From positions 244,751 through 308,750 of the forward strand of contig NZ_CABVII010000005.1 in the NCBI RefSeq assembly GCF_902497995.1: a DNA stretch of 64,000 nt, given 5' to 3'. This DNA comes from Pseudomonas fluorescens. GTDB taxonomy: Bacteria > Pseudomonadota > Gammaproteobacteria > Pseudomonadales > Pseudomonadaceae. A program made the position numbers and the translations under genes. The notes below the pieces were generated by a model. The model had not been told where the DNA came from. It saw only the letters and a list, made by a program, of their open reading frames with translations, and did not search any database. Positions 1 to 8,940 of this stretch are shown here, piece after piece (position 1 is the stretch's first letter; each line of letters starts with the position of its first letter).

Positions 1-89
1 CAGTGCGTGCCGGCGCTGATTATTTTGCAGAAATCGAAGGACTGGGGCGCGTGCGCGCCAGCTTTTCATCACTGGAGGCCAAGTCATGA
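1..89 (+). CDS. 2-keto-4-pentenoate hydratase, C-terminal end only (partial)
   Basis: The open frame from base 3 ends at TGA 87-89 and encodes 28 residues ending [19 protein letters not shown]. The EIEGLG-V piece is the usual last strand of MhpD/DmpE/BphH hydratases, which add water to 2-hydroxypenta-2,4-dienoate to give 4-hydroxy-2-oxovalerate. The start lies outside the window. Its stop overlaps the ATG of the next gene by 4 bases (ATGA), so the two are translationally coupled. The two following genes are the next two steps of the same pathway, which supports the call. The fragment alone is too short to tell hydratase from the related oxalocrotonate decarboxylase. Confidence 0.7.
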   Translation, partial: VRAGADYFAEIEGLGRVRASFSSLEAKS

Positions 90-1048
90 GCCAACCGCGT
101 ATTCCCGTCGCCATCATTGGCTCGGGCAACATCGGCACCGACCTGATGATCAAGGTCATGCGCAACTCCCGGTATCTTGAAATGGGCGCCATGGTCGGTA
201 TCGACCCGGCCTCCGATGGGCTGGCCCGTGCCGCCCGCCTCGGGGTGCCGACAACCGCCGAAGGTATTGAAGGCCTGCTGGCGCTGCCCAATTTCAAGGA
301 CATCCGCATTGCTTTCGATGCGACCTCGGCGGGCGCCCACGCTTGCCACAACGAACGCTTGCAGGCCCATGGCGTGCAGGTCATCGACCTCACGCCGGCT
401 GCGATCGGCCCCTACGTCGTGCCAGTGGTCAACCTGGATGATCATCTGAATGCGCCGAATATCAACATGGTAACGTGCGGCGGCCAGGCCACCATTCCCA
501 TGGTGCGCGCGGTGTCGCAGGTAGCGACGGTGTATTACGCCGAGATCGTGGCGTCCATCGCCAGTAAATCCGCCGGCCCGGGCACCCGGGCCAACATCGA
601 CGAGTTCACCGAGACGACGTCCCGGGCCATTGTCGAAGTCGGCGGTGCCCAGCGTGGCAAGGCGATCATCGTGCTGAACCCGGCCGAGCCACCGCTGATG
701 ATGCGCGACACCGTGTATTGCCTGGTCGAGGAGGGGGCCGACCAATCGGCGATTCGTGCATCGGTGGCCGAAATGGCCAGCGCCGTGCAAGCCTATGTTC
801 CCGGCTATCGTCTCAAGCAGGCAGTGCAATTCGAGCACTTCGGTGCCGATCGTCCGTTGAATATTCCCGGATTGGGAAAAATCGCGGGGCTCAAAGTGTC
901 GATCTTCCTCGAGGTCGAAGGTGCAGCCCACTATCTGCCGGCGTATGCCGGTAACCTGGACATCATGACCAGCGCCGCACTGTCGGCGGCTGAGCGGTTT
1001 GCCGAAGTCCGAATAGCGCAGCGTGCTGCGACGGGAGACCAGCAATGA
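86..1048 (+). CDS. mhpF: Acetaldehyde dehydrogenase (acylating), meta-cleavage pathway
   Basis: Converts acetaldehyde, NAD+ and CoA to acetyl-CoA, taking acetaldehyde directly from its partner aldolase. The 320 residues match the family length. A Rossmann glycine motif GSGNIGTD lies at residues 12-19, and the catalytic cysteine is C131 in TCGGQATIP. The start codon overlaps the upstream stop, and its own stop overlaps the next ATG (1045) by 4 bases, giving a tight hydratase-dehydrogenase-aldolase operon. Orthologs are also named dmpF, bphJ or xylQ depending on the aromatic pathway. The upstream ring-cleavage genes are outside the window, so the growth substrate is unknown. Confidence 0.95.
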   Translation: MSQPRIPVAIIGSGNIGTDLMIKVMRNSRYLEMGAMVGIDPASDGLARAARLGVPTTAEGIEGLLALPNFKDIRIAFDATSAGAHACHNERLQAHGVQVIDLTPAAIGPYVVPVVNLDDHLNAPNINMVTCGGQATIPMVRAVSQVATVYYAEIVASIASKSAGPGTRANIDEFTETTSRAIVEVGGAQRGKAIIVLNPAEPPLMMRDTVYCLVEEGADQSAIRASVAEMASAVQAYVPGYRLKQAVQFEHFGADRPLNIPGLGKIAGLKVSIFLEVEGAAHYLPAYAGNLDIMTSAALSAAERFAEVRIAQRAATGDQQ

Positions 1049-2064
1049 TCGACAAAAACCGGAAAGTCTACGTCTGCGACGTGACCTTGCGCGACGGCAT
1101 GCATGCCGTGCGCCACCAATACAGCCTTGATCAGGTGCGCACCATTGCTCGCGCGCTGGATGCCGCCGGGGTGGACAGCATCGAAGTGGCCCACGGCGAT
1201 GGCCTGCAGGGTTCAAGCTTCAATTACGGGTTTGGCGCCCATACCGACCTGGAGTGGATCGAGGCCGTCGCCGATGAGCTAAAGCATGCTCAGCTGGCCA
1301 CCTTGCTGCTGCCGGGTATTGGCACTGTGCATGACCTCAAGGCTGCCTACGATGCCGGGGCCCGGATCGTGCGCGTCGCCACTCACTGCACCGAGGCGGA
1401 CGTTGCCCGGCAACATCTGGAGTACGCGCGCCACCTGGGCATGAACGCCGTCGGCTTTTTGATGATGAGCCATATGAGCACGCCCCAGGAGCTGGCCGAG
1501 CAGGGCCGGTTGATGGAGAGTTATGGCGCCCAGTGCATCTACGTGGTGGATTCCGGCGGGGCCATGAACATGTACGACATTGCCGAACGCTTCAAGGCAA
1601 TGAAGGATGTACTGGATCCTCGCACCGAGACCGGGATGCACGCACACCATAACCTGGGCCTGGGTGTGGCCAATAGTCTGGTGGCGCTGGAGCACGGCTG
1701 CAATCGTATCGATGCCAGTCTGTCCGGCATGGGGGCGGGTGCGGGCAATGCGCCGCTTGAGGTTTTTATCGCCGCCGCCGAACGCATGGGACTCAATCAC
1801 GGTTGTGAGGTAAAACGCTTGATCGATGCCGCCGAGGACATTGTTCGGCCGCTGCAGGAACGGCCGGTTCGGGTCGATCGCGAGACGCTGGCGCTGGGTT
1901 ACGCCGGCGTGTACTCGAGCTTTCTCAGGCATGCCGAAGCGGCGGCACAGAAGTATGGGCTGTCGGCCTTCGATATCCTTGTCGAACTGGGCAAGCGGCG
2001 GATGGTCGGGGGCCAGGAAGACATGATTGTCGATGTCGCGCTGGATATGCTGCGCACAGGATAA
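1045..2064 (+). CDS. mhpE: 4-hydroxy-2-oxovalerate aldolase
   Basis: Cleaves 4-hydroxy-2-oxovalerate to pyruvate and acetaldehyde; in the known complex the acetaldehyde is channelled to the dehydrogenase encoded just upstream. At 339 residues it is the usual size. The DRE-TIM barrel signature TLRDGMHAV places the catalytic R16, D17 and H20 as in DmpG/BphI, and [10 protein letters not shown] around residue 198 supplies the metal-binding histidines. It is the last gene of the operon; a strong hairpin follows at 2080. Equivalent names are dmpG, bphI and xylK. Confidence 0.95.
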   Translation: MIDKNRKVYVCDVTLRDGMHAVRHQYSLDQVRTIARALDAAGVDSIEVAHGDGLQGSSFNYGFGAHTDLEWIEAVADELKHAQLATLLLPGIGTVHDLKAAYDAGARIVRVATHCTEADVARQHLEYARHLGMNAVGFLMMSHMSTPQELAEQGRLMESYGAQCIYVVDSGGAMNMYDIAERFKAMKDVLDPRTETGMHAHHNLGLGVANSLVALEHGCNRIDASLSGMGAGAGNAPLEVFIAAAERMGLNHGCEVKRLIDAAEDIVRPLQERPVRVDRETLALGYAGVYSSFLRHAEAAAQKYGLSAFDILVELGKRRMVGGQEDMIVDVALDMLRTG

Positions 2065-2079
2065 AAACCTTTCCCCTTC

Positions 2080-2102
2080 ACGGCGGACAGGTTGTCCGCC
2101 GT
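2080..2102. terminator. Bidirectional hairpin terminator
   Basis: A perfect 10-bp stem (ACGGCGGACA / TGTCCGCCGT) with a GGT loop lies between the convergent aldolase and regulator genes. T residues follow on the plus strand (TTTC), and an A-rich stretch upstream (ATAAAAACC) gives weak T-richness in the other direction. The regulator stop codon begins only 2 bases beyond the stem, which suits a shared terminator. Confidence 0.75.
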
Positions 2103-2103
2103 T

Positions 2104-3804
2104 TCATTCCAGGTCGAACTTCTTCTGCTTGTAGCCAATCTGCGCACGGCTCAAGCCCAACAACCTCGCGGCGGCACTGAGATTGCCGTCGCAGCGTTCG
2201 ATGGCCGCCTTCACTACCACGGCCTCCAGATTCTCCAAAGTGATGCGTTGGTCGAGAAGGTGGTCCAGGAAAATGTCCACGGCCCGGCTTTCTCGCTGCT
2301 CATTCCCGACGTGCCCGTCACGGTTGAGTCCGGTGGTGACTTCGTTGTGCAGCGGATCAATGGGCGACATGAACAGGGTCGATGCATCGATCAGGCTATC
2401 GTGCTGCGCCAGGATCATGCCGCGTTCGATCACATTCTCCAGCTCCCGCACATTGCCCGGCCAATCATGGGCCAGCAGGGCGTGGCGAGCCTTGTCGGTC
2501 AGCCCGCGTACGCGTTTACCCTCGCGCGCGGAGAACTTGTCGAGGAAGCGCTCCGCCAGCAAATACACGTCTTCCTTGCGATCACGCAGCGGCGGTATCG
2601 ATACAGGGAAAACATTCAACCGGTAGAAGAGATCCTTGCGAAAGGTACCCTTGCTGACGGCGTCGGCAAGGTCGACGTTGGTTGCGGCGATGACTCTCAC
2701 GTTTACTTTACGGGTAGTAGTGTCGCCGAGCCGGTCGATTTCGCCAGACTGCAGTGCACGCAGCATGCGGGTCTGGGCACCCATGCTGAGCTCGCCGACT
2801 TCGTCCAGGAACAGAGTTCCGCCGTCGGCCCGCTCGAAGCGCCCTGCGCGTGACGATTGCGCCCCGGTGTACGCACCTTTTTCGATGCCAAACAGCTCGG
2901 ACTCGATCAACTCGCCGGGTAACGCCCCACAGTTGACGGCAACGAATGCCTTGTCGGCGCGTGGGCTGGCATTGTGGATCGCGCGGGCGAATACATCCTT
3001 GCCCACCCCGGTTTCACCCAACAGCAGCACAGTCACCGGGCTGGCGGCGGCTTTCTGGGCTAGGGACCAGGCCTGTTTGAAACAAGGTGCTTCGCCGATC
3101 AGGTCACCGGGAAGGACGTGTTCGGGCAGTGTCGATCGCAAGTCATCCACCTGACTCTGCAGGGAAAGCAGTTGCTCGACCACCGAGTCGGTCTGGTAAT
3201 AACGCAGCTCGTCCTCGACGTCGTCCCAGTCTTCGACCGGCTTGCCAATGAAGCGGCAGCTGTTCAGGCCGGTTTCGACTTCCTTGTGCAGAATGAATCG
3301 GCCCATCAGCCCGCTGACGTAACCTGTCGCATGGCCCAGTTCACTCCAGCAGACAGGCTGGTCGCTGGCGCCGTAGAGGGTATGGTGAATCTCGTTCTCG
3401 ATCGAATTGCGCCATAGCGCGTCGATATAGTACAGGCCACCCTTGATGTCGATCTCCACAGCCTGCAGTTCGACCTTGACGATGCCTTCCAGGGCGTGGA
3501 GCAATGGCCCTTTGTGCAGGAGTTCCAGATCGGACAGACCTTGGTAACTGCTTCGTACGATTTTCGCATCACGCAAACCCGCGGCATAGCCGACCCGGGT
3601 GAGAATCCCGCGTGCGCGTTCGACACCCAGCGAATCGATCAGCTCCTTGCGCAGCGCGGAAAGAGCGGAGGAGTGCATCAAAACCATGCGTTCTTCATCA
3701 AGCCAAATCTGGCCAGTCTGGAAAGAAAAGCGAAGACGGGAAGCAACCTCTGCAATGCCCGGCGAGCTTTGTTCCCATCCGTTAAGACGAACGGCATTTT
3801 TCAT
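2104..3804 (-). CDS. Sigma-54-dependent activator of the XylR/DmpR type
   Basis: A 566-residue three-domain regulator. Residues about 20-200 are the XylR-type aromatic-sensing domain ([20 protein letters not shown], with a V4R-like part ending near 200). A short linker follows, then the AAA+ domain with Walker A GETGVGKD at 263-270, the sigma-54 contact loop GAYTGA at 310-315 (usually GAFTGA) and Walker B GTLFLDE near 329. A Fis-type helix-turn-helix ([21 protein letters not shown]) closes the protein. Such proteins bind phenols or other aromatics and switch on catabolic operons from -24/-12 promoters. It converges on the meta-cleavage genes at 86-2064, so it is the likely activator of that operon, whose promoter is outside the window. 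The inducer cannot be read from sequence. Confidence 0.93.
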   Translation of the reverse strand: MKNAVRLNGWEQSSPGIAEVASRLRFSFQTGQIWLDEERMVLMHSSALSALRKELIDSLGVERARGILTRVGYAAGLRDAKIVRSSYQGLSDLELLHKGPLLHALEGIVKVELQAVEIDIKGGLYYIDALWRNSIENEIHHTLYGASDQPVCWSELGHATGYVSGLMGRFILHKEVETGLNSCRFIGKPVEDWDDVEDELRYYQTDSVVEQLLSLQSQVDDLRSTLPEHVLPGDLIGEAPCFKQAWSLAQKAAASPVTVLLLGETGVGKDVFARAIHNASPRADKAFVAVNCGALPGELIESELFGIEKGAYTGAQSSRAGRFERADGGTLFLDEVGELSMGAQTRMLRALQSGEIDRLGDTTTRKVNVRVIAATNVDLADAVSKGTFRKDLFYRLNVFPVSIPPLRDRKEDVYLLAERFLDKFSAREGKRVRGLTDKARHALLAHDWPGNVRELENVIERGMILAQHDSLIDASTLFMSPIDPLHNEVTTGLNRDGHVGNEQRESRAVDIFLDHLLDQRITLENLEAVVVKAAIERCDGNLSAAARLLGLSRAQIGYKQKKFDLE

Positions 3805-4119
3805 GACGTGGATGCCTATTATTTTTAGATGCGGGGATTGTATGCAGGCGAGCTTTTTTAAGCGACAAGAAGCTAAAACTTCCGTCGTGTGAGCCTATCA
3901 ATTGATCATGCAAGCCAATGCGGCGAAAGACGAGGCAGTGCAGAAGCTCAAAGACCACAGCAAAGAGGCGCCTTGACTGATCAATGTGGCCACAGAGGCG
4001 AAAAAATCTTTTAAAACTACAATGAAGTGAGTTGAAACTGCCCTGGAAAAAACACCCGTGCCCTGGCCTGTGACCTGATGCAAAGAGCATCACGCTGACG
4101 CCGTGGCGAGGATGAGCGC
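3805..4119. other. Intergenic stretch with one tiny ORF
   Basis: This 315-base stretch separates the divergent activator and VIT-like genes and must hold both promoters. I saw no convincing -24/-12 element. An ORF of 22 codons at 3908-3976 (+) reads MQANAAKDEAVQKLKDHSKE, charged and helix-prone, but has no clear ribosome binding site. It could be the tail of a decayed gene or chance. Confidence 0.35.
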
Positions 4120-4782
4120 ATGCAAAGCACTGGAGAGCAAAAGCGGGCCCGTGTACTTGATCCGGTCGATCGTGTCACGGAGGTCATCTTCGGCCTGCTC
4201 ATGGCAATGACCTTCACCGGAACAATCAGCGTGGCCACGTCTGGCCAGGAGGCAGAGCGCACGATGATGATCGCCGCGCTGGGTTGCAACCTCGCCTGGG
4301 GACTCGCGGACGCCGCGATGTATTTGTTGCGAACCCTGATCGAGCGCACACGCAACCGTACGCTTCGTACCAACCTGCTCGGTGCGACGGATGCAGCTGC
4401 CGGCCAAGCGCTCATTGCCGAGGCGTTACCTACGCATATCGCGGCAGTGGTCCGCCCTGAGGAGCTGGAATTCCTGCGCCACCGCGTGGTCGAGTATTCA
4501 TCCATGCCGGTACAGCCGCGTCTCGGTTGGGATGATTTCAGGGGAGCTGTCGGCGTTTTCATGTTGGTGGTGTTCTCGACATTCCCGCTTGTAGTGCCGT
4601 TTCTGTTGCTCGACCAGACGGCGCTCGCCGTGCGCGTGTCTAATCTGGTCGGACTCGGGATACTGTTCATCGCCGGTTGGATACTCTCGAAGTATGCCGG
4701 CGCAAAACCCTTGCAAGGCGGTCTTGCGATGGCAGTCACCGGGGCCGTTCTCATCACCGCGATCATCGCGCTCGGCGGATGA
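4120..4782 (+). CDS. VIT1/CCC1-like integral membrane protein
   Basis: A 220-residue membrane protein. The opening DPVDRVTEVIFGLLMAMTFTG resembles the first helix of VIT/CCC1 vacuolar iron/manganese transporter relatives, and about five hydrophobic segments are visible (residues 17-40, 48-70, 140-165, 170-190, 197-218). A charged stretch of about 50 residues lies between the second and third. An AGGA box 8 bases before the ATG supports the start. Transport of iron or manganese is only a family suggestion; full CCC1 proteins are somewhat longer. It stands alone, with the recombinase gene convergent 12 bases downstream. Confidence 0.65.
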   Translation: MQSTGEQKRARVLDPVDRVTEVIFGLLMAMTFTGTISVATSGQEAERTMMIAALGCNLAWGLADAAMYLLRTLIERTRNRTLRTNLLGATDAAAGQALIAEALPTHIAAVVRPEELEFLRHRVVEYSSMPVQPRLGWDDFRGAVGVFMLVVFSTFPLVVPFLLLDQTALAVRVSNLVGLGILFIAGWILSKYAGAKPLQGGLAMAVTGAVLITAIIALGG

Positions 4783-4794
4783 GCAGAAAGTAAC

Positions 4795-5946
4795 CTACCT
4801 GCGCTTGATGGTAGCTGTGCGTAGGGCGCTCATCACCGCCTGCGTGGCATCTGCCCCCGCGGCAGGGCGGGTAAGCAGATCGGTCGCCCGGCTATCAAGC
4901 AAGCTACCTGCCTGGAAATAGCCCATGACGGTGGCGACGCTGCGGTGTTCGGTCATGGCCATCACCTCACCCAGCGGCACCCCTTGGCGACCGGCTTCGG
5001 TGACAAACCCCGACCTCAAACTGTGCGCGGCCCAATCCCCCTCCAGCCCCGCGAGCTGAGCGCGACGCTGGACGATGCGGGCGACTTGGTCCGCCGACAA
5101 AGCCGTGGTGCCGACCTTGCCGCCCTTGTACAAGCGGCGAAACAGCGGGCCGGCTTCGGCCGGCGCGACGGCCAGCCACGCCGCAAGCGCCTGGGCTGCC
5201 GGTCCGCGCAGCGGCTTCTCGCGACGGGTGCCGCCGGTGTCCGTCTTGGTCGAGCCCAGGGCGTACAACCAAGTGTCGGCATCCAGCGCTCGCACATCGC
5301 CGACCTGCAGGGCGACCACCTCGGAACGCCGCCGGCCGCCACCACTCCAGGTCAGCAAGAGCAGGGCGCGATCACGGGTCCCGCGCACGCCGTCGGTGCA
5401 GGTGGCGAGCAGCGCTTGCAGCGGCTCGAGCACCAGGGCCGTTTTCTTGCGCACGCTCACCCCCTGGCGCGACTGTGCCTTGCGCGCTTCGCGCAGCAGG
5501 CTCTTCAACGCCGACGCTTCACTCGGGTTGTCCCAGCCCTGCAAGCGGTGCCATTTGCCCAGCACGGCCAGGCGGTGGCTGACCGTGTTGAATGCCAACG
5601 GACCCGGTTTGGCCTTGACCCGCGCCTTGACCAACGCGGCGTCGATCGCCGGTGGCAGCAGATGCGCCCAACCGCCATCGGCCAGCGGGCGGGCGAGGTG
5701 ATCGAGGACGAACTGCACGGCCACCGTGGCCGGTAAGGGTGCATCCCCGAGCGCCTGGCCGTACCGCAACTGCAACCAGGCCGACCAGTAGGCGAGGGCG
5801 CTGCGGTAGCTGCGCACCGTATTCGCCGCGGTGCCCGCGGCAATAAAGGCCGCCGCCGCTTCCTGGGCGTTGTTCGCGAGGAAATGCAGGTCTAACGGCG
5901 TTTCGTCGACCAAGGTCAACTGATCTGTAATATTTAATACGTTCAA
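4795..5946 (-). CDS. Tyrosine recombinase, TnpS-like
   Basis: A site-specific recombinase of 383 residues with the full catalytic set: Arg near 206 in GGRRRSEV, Lys 234 in STKTD, H308-x-x-R311 in HSLRSG, His 334 in TEHRS and nucleophile Tyr 343 in MGYFQAG. Residues about 25-150 form the SAM-like core-binding domain. The only usable start in frame near the promoter is TTG at 5946, placed inside a palindrome; ATT 5958 is an alternative, so the exact N-terminus is uncertain. It is divergent from a KfrA-type coiled-coil protein 78 bases away, the arrangement of tnpS and tnpT, which resolve cointegrates of Tn4651-type transposons at a site between them. No tnpA is present here. Confidence 0.88.
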   Translation of the reverse strand: MNVLNITDQLTLVDETPLDLHFLANNAQEAAAAFIAAGTAANTVRSYRSALAYWSAWLQLRYGQALGDAPLPATVAVQFVLDHLARPLADGGWAHLLPPAIDAALVKARVKAKPGPLAFNTVSHRLAVLGKWHRLQGWDNPSEASALKSLLREARKAQSRQGVSVRKKTALVLEPLQALLATCTDGVRGTRDRALLLLTWSGGGRRRSEVVALQVGDVRALDADTWLYALGSTKTDTGGTRREKPLRGPAAQALAAWLAVAPAEAGPLFRRLYKGGKVGTTALSADQVARIVQRRAQLAGLEGDWAAHSLRSGFVTEAGRQGVPLGEVMAMTEHRSVATVMGYFQAGSLLDSRATDLLTRPAAGADATQAVMSALRTATIKRR

Positions 5947-5998
5947 CGTATGATAAATCCAATAATCAAAAAATAACGTCGGATAACATTTTATTATC
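5937..5998. promoter_or_regulatory. Palindromes between recombinase and KfrA-like genes; candidate resolution site
   Basis: The AT-rich divergent spacer holds a perfect inverted repeat ATACGT-TCA-ACGTAT (5937-5951) overlapping the recombinase TTG start, and a second, GATAA-N7-TTATC (5982-5998). Tn4651 places its recombination core between tnpS and tnpT, so these are candidate binding arms for the recombinase or the KfrA-like protein. The function is inferred from position and symmetry only. Confidence 0.5.
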
Positions 5999-6024
5999 AG
6001 ACCTAATATAGCCGGAGATGAGTC

Positions 6025-6897
6025 ATGGCAGTAGGGGTTCCCGAAAACGACGTGTTTGCCGCCGCGGATGCGGTATTGGCGCGGGGCGAACGGCCAACGG
6101 TGGAGCGTGTGCGTCTGGAACTGGGGCGCGGCAGTCCAGCACGGGTGGGTGGACTACTTGACGTCTGGTGGGATCGGCTGGCGCATCGCCTGAGTGGCGA
6201 GAGCCGCTTGCCGGCGTTGCCGGGTGAGGTGGCACAGGCGTTCGTGATGGTCTGGCAGCAGGCGATTCATCTGGCGCAGGGCGCTGCCGAACTCGCTGTA
6301 GAATCGCAGCGCCAAGTGCTGGAGGCAGAGCGCGAACGAGTAGCGGCGGTCGAGGACCAGGCGCGTCAGGATGCGGCGCAGTTTCGCCAGCACGCGGCGG
6401 AGGCTGTGGCCGGTTGTCAGGCGGCCGAGTCGCGCCTGGCTGATTTGGAATTGCTGCTGGCGCAGCGCCAGACGCAGATCGAGGACTTGCAGCAACAGCG
6501 TGAAGGTTTGCTGTACGAGCGTAGCGAGGCGCAGCAGCACGTCCAGGCAACACAGCAGGATCTACAGGCGCTGCGGCTCAAGTCCGAGCAGGAGCGCGTT
6601 GCGCAAGAAGCCTATATACGCGGGGTCGAGGATCGTGCGCACCGCGAGGTCGACCATGCCCGGGAGCAGGGCAAAGCCATTTCCGCCCAATTCAAGACCG
6701 TCGGACGGCAAGTCGAGCAATTGCAACGGCGGCTGGAGTCGATCCAAACCGAGCTCAGCCAAACCCAACAACGTGCCGCGGCACAGCAGGCCCGTGCCGA
6801 TACCCTGGAGCAGCAACTGATGCAGGTGCGCGAAGCGCCGCCCGCCAAGCGAAAAGCGCGTGCACGGAAAACGCCCGCGGCACAAAGCTCTGGTTGA
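6025..6897 (+). CDS. KfrA-type coiled-coil DNA-binding protein, TnpT-like
   Basis: A 290-residue protein whose first about 110 residues match the KfrA N-terminal DNA-binding fold (VPENDVFAAADAVLARGERP, then VRLELGRGSPARV). It continues as a long Gln/Glu/Ala/Arg-rich coiled coil from about 110 to 270 and ends in a basic tail (PPAKRKARARKT). KfrA proteins are plasmid-borne autorepressors with alpha-helical tails, and the same domain layout occurs in TnpT, the partner of TnpS. The divergent recombinase fits that role. GGAG lies 7 bases before the ATG. A plain regulator role without recombination is possible. Confidence 0.8.
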   Translation: MAVGVPENDVFAAADAVLARGERPTVERVRLELGRGSPARVGGLLDVWWDRLAHRLSGESRLPALPGEVAQAFVMVWQQAIHLAQGAAELAVESQRQVLEAERERVAAVEDQARQDAAQFRQHAAEAVAGCQAAESRLADLELLLAQRQTQIEDLQQQREGLLYERSEAQQHVQATQQDLQALRLKSEQERVAQEAYIRGVEDRAHREVDHAREQGKAISAQFKTVGRQVEQLQRRLESIQTELSQTQQRAAAQQARADTLEQQLMQVREAPPAKRKARARKTPAAQSSG

Positions 6898-6912
6898 ACA
6901 CCGGTACTCGGG

Positions 6913-6939
6913 GCCGCGGTCCGGCGAAGAAACCGCGGC
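6913..6939. terminator. GC-rich hairpin between convergent genes
   Basis: A perfect 8-bp stem GCCGCGGT / ACCGCGGC with an 11-base loop lies 16 bases after the KfrA-like stop and 10 bases before the convergent gfa-like stop. It has no T tract, so intrinsic termination is plausible rather than certain. Confidence 0.45.
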
Positions 6940-6949
6940 GGCCGATCAA

Positions 6950-7528
6950 TCAGGCGGCGGGGAGCAGGCCTTTCTGTCTGGCGACATGAGTCGCCAGTGC
7001 GTCCATCAAGTCCGGCGACAGGCAGTCATAGGGCTCCAGGCCGATCGAGCGCAGGCGCTCACGGATGGCCTTCATTTGCGCTGGCGGTGTGCCGGTTTCG
7101 ATGATGGAGGACACGAACGCTGCGAAGCTCGGCGCTGCCCATCCACTTTGGGGCGAGAGCTCGGTGTGGACGAAGTCCAGGCCATAAAACCCATGGTCCT
7201 TGTTCTCGATGCGCCCGAAGAGATGGGCGTGGCACTGCTTGCAGGCGTGCCGCTGGATGGTGGCGGTTTCGTCGACAATGGCCAGTTTTTCACCGTGGGC
7301 AGTGACGCTGACCTTGTCCCGAGGGACCACGGCAACGACGGAGAATATCGCGTTTTGCGGTTTCCAGCATTTGCTGCAGCCGCACGCGTGGTTATGCAGG
7401 GTTTGTGCGTCGATCTTGACCTCGACCTTGTCGGTCGCACACAGGCATTGCAGGGTGCCACCGGTGAAATTCGCGGCGGCGGGCTGGATACCGTTGTCCA
7501 GTGCAGGGTGAAGTTTCAAGGTGCTCAC
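6950..7528 (-). CDS. gfa: Glutathione-dependent formaldehyde-activating enzyme (Gfa)
   Basis: Gfa binds zinc and glutathione and is reported to speed formation of S-hydroxymethylglutathione from formaldehyde. The protein carries the Gfa cysteine pairs CLC (about 28-30), CGCSKC (about 49-54) and CKQC (about 93-96), plus [12 protein letters not shown] and [15 protein letters not shown] of the family. I choose GTG at 7528 because AGGAG sits 8 bases before it; an ATG six codons upstream has no such site. This gives 192 residues, the usual length. No formaldehyde dehydrogenase is adjacent, so it is probably cargo of the accessory block. Confidence 0.88.
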   Translation of the reverse strand: MSTLKLHPALDNGIQPAAANFTGGTLQCLCATDKVEVKIDAQTLHNHACGCSKCWKPQNAIFSVVAVVPRDKVSVTAHGEKLAIVDETATIQRHACKQCHAHLFGRIENKDHGFYGLDFVHTELSPQSGWAAPSFAAFVSSIIETGTPPAQMKAIRERLRSIGLEPYDCLSPDLMDALATHVARQKGLLPAA

Positions 7529-7591
7529 GTTGGCTTCTCCTTTCATGGTGTCAGAGGAACAACCGGATTATCGTACGCGAAAACACTTGAG

Positions 7592-8749
7592 TCAGGACAA
7601 ACCTCCCAGCAGGCCATCGGCACGAAGCAGATCGACAATCACATGTTCATCGACTGCATACACACCTCGCGAAGCCTTCCAAACCAACTTCTTCTCCTGC
7701 AAGGCAATGAGTGCTTGCTGTACACCCGGTACTTCAACCTTTATTTCGCTGGCGGCAATCCCCGCCTGCTCCAGCGCTTTGGCGTACAGCGCCATGGTCG
7801 GAGCCTCGAAGGGTGCGTAGTGATCGCCCTTCACGCTCATGACGCGAATAACGGCAGACTGGATAGGGGTGAGGCCATGGATCACCTTCTTGAGGTTCGC
7901 GTACAACTCATCAGCTTGCGCTCGAACCAGCTCAGTGAACCGTGCCGGTATGGATTCAGGGTCAATGGTGAAGTCAAAGCGGATTTCGTCAGCCGCCGCG
8001 CCGAGCAGTTCAGGGCGGTAGCCACTTTCCTTGAATAGCTGGAACACCTCTGCTGGATCGAGCGCGCAGGGAAGATCAAGGTTGGCACACAACCAATCGA
8101 TGAAGTCTTGATCCAGGGTGGGGAACTGCACCATGGAAGCGCCAAAGAAGGCCTGATCCTTACTGTTGCGCAGCATGGCCAGCTTGTCCCTGTTCGATCC
8201 GGTGCAGACGATGCGAAGGCCATGATGCTTCGAACTGTTGAGTTCGTCCCTTGCCGCCTTGAGGGCGAACAGGGCCGCTACACCTTCGCTCGTTGTTATC
8301 GCGTGCTGCGCTTCATCGATCATCAGGACGATGATCTTTCGCGATTCATCGGAGAGCGCCACCAGCGCAGTCGTCAGATCGATGTCTTTTCCGAGCCCGA
8401 TCTTGTCCAGGCTGAAATTCAAGCCACCGACAGTGACCTTCTCCATGCCGGATGACTTTGCCAGCCGTGTGATGAACCCATCGTTACGCCCAACCGCTTC
8501 GCGGACGGCTTCTACGATGACCAGGCCGGGGTCTTTCGTCAGGTCTTTCCACAGGTCGGCATACAGCACAATCGCCCCTGCTGCTTCCAGGGCGGGCCGC
8601 AGGTCTTCACGGGCAAAAGTGGATTTGCCGGTGCGTCGTGGCGCTGCCAGAAAGACACCGGAACTGGCCGAACTGCCCACGGCGACCTGCATGATCAGCT
8701 TCGAAAGCCGCGCAGCCAAGGCCGGACGGTGAAAGAGGGTTTCAGTCAT
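7592..8749 (-). CDS. AAA/STAND-like ATPase of unknown role
   Basis: A 385-residue protein with Walker A APRRTGKST (36-44), Walker B VLMIDEAQ (141-148) and a sensor-like VCTGSNRDKL near 185. The C-terminal 120 residues look like a winged-helix tail (LTPIQSAVIRVM...QQALIALQEKKLVWKASRGVYAVD). ATG 8749 has GAGG 7 bases upstream; a TTG six codons earlier is less likely. The layout resembles small ORC/Cdc6-like or MNS-type ATPases, which act on DNA or as switch proteins, but I do not recognise a named family. The upstream region carries a striking array of phased TATAG motifs (8771-8873), probably its own operator or a DNA-binding site. Confidence 0.7.
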   Translation of the reverse strand: MTETLFHRPALAARLSKLIMQVAVGSSASSGVFLAAPRRTGKSTFAREDLRPALEAAGAIVLYADLWKDLTKDPGLVIVEAVREAVGRNDGFITRLAKSSGMEKVTVGGLNFSLDKIGLGKDIDLTTALVALSDESRKIIVLMIDEAQHAITTSEGVAALFALKAARDELNSSKHHGLRIVCTGSNRDKLAMLRNSKDQAFFGASMVQFPTLDQDFIDWLCANLDLPCALDPAEVFQLFKESGYRPELLGAAADEIRFDFTIDPESIPARFTELVRAQADELYANLKKVIHGLTPIQSAVIRVMSVKGDHYAPFEAPTMALYAKALEQAGIAASEIKVEVPGVQQALIALQEKKLVWKASRGVYAVDEHVIVDLLRADGLLGGLS

Positions 8750-8770
8750 TGCAGGCCTCACATTCAAGTC

Positions 8771-8873
8771 TATAGTTGATTATAGAGTGATTATAGACCA
8801 ATTATAATCAGGGCTTACAGGAGGGCTGTGAGTTTTTATGGCCGATTATAGAGTGACTATAGACAGATTATAG
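8771..8873. repeat. Phased TATAG array in two 29-bp direct repeats
   Basis: TATAG-type pentamers start at 8771, 8781, 8792 and 8803 (the last is TATAA), then at 8847, 8858 and 8869. The spacing is 10-11 bases, one helical turn. The core units 8778-8806 and 8844-8872 match at 26 of 29 positions. The array lies directly before the ATPase start codon. Such one-face phasing is typical of a binding array for an oligomeric protein. Confidence 0.8.
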
Positions 8874-8940
8874 GGTGGGTCGCGGTGTTCCGGCGAGGGC
8901 CTTTATCACCGCGTAGCCGTCGATATCAATTGGGCATTCG

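Noticed and set aside
20..1216. 398-codon minus-strand frame opposite the meta-cleavage genes
   Set aside because: It is a long open frame caused by high GC third positions of the two real genes on the plus strand.
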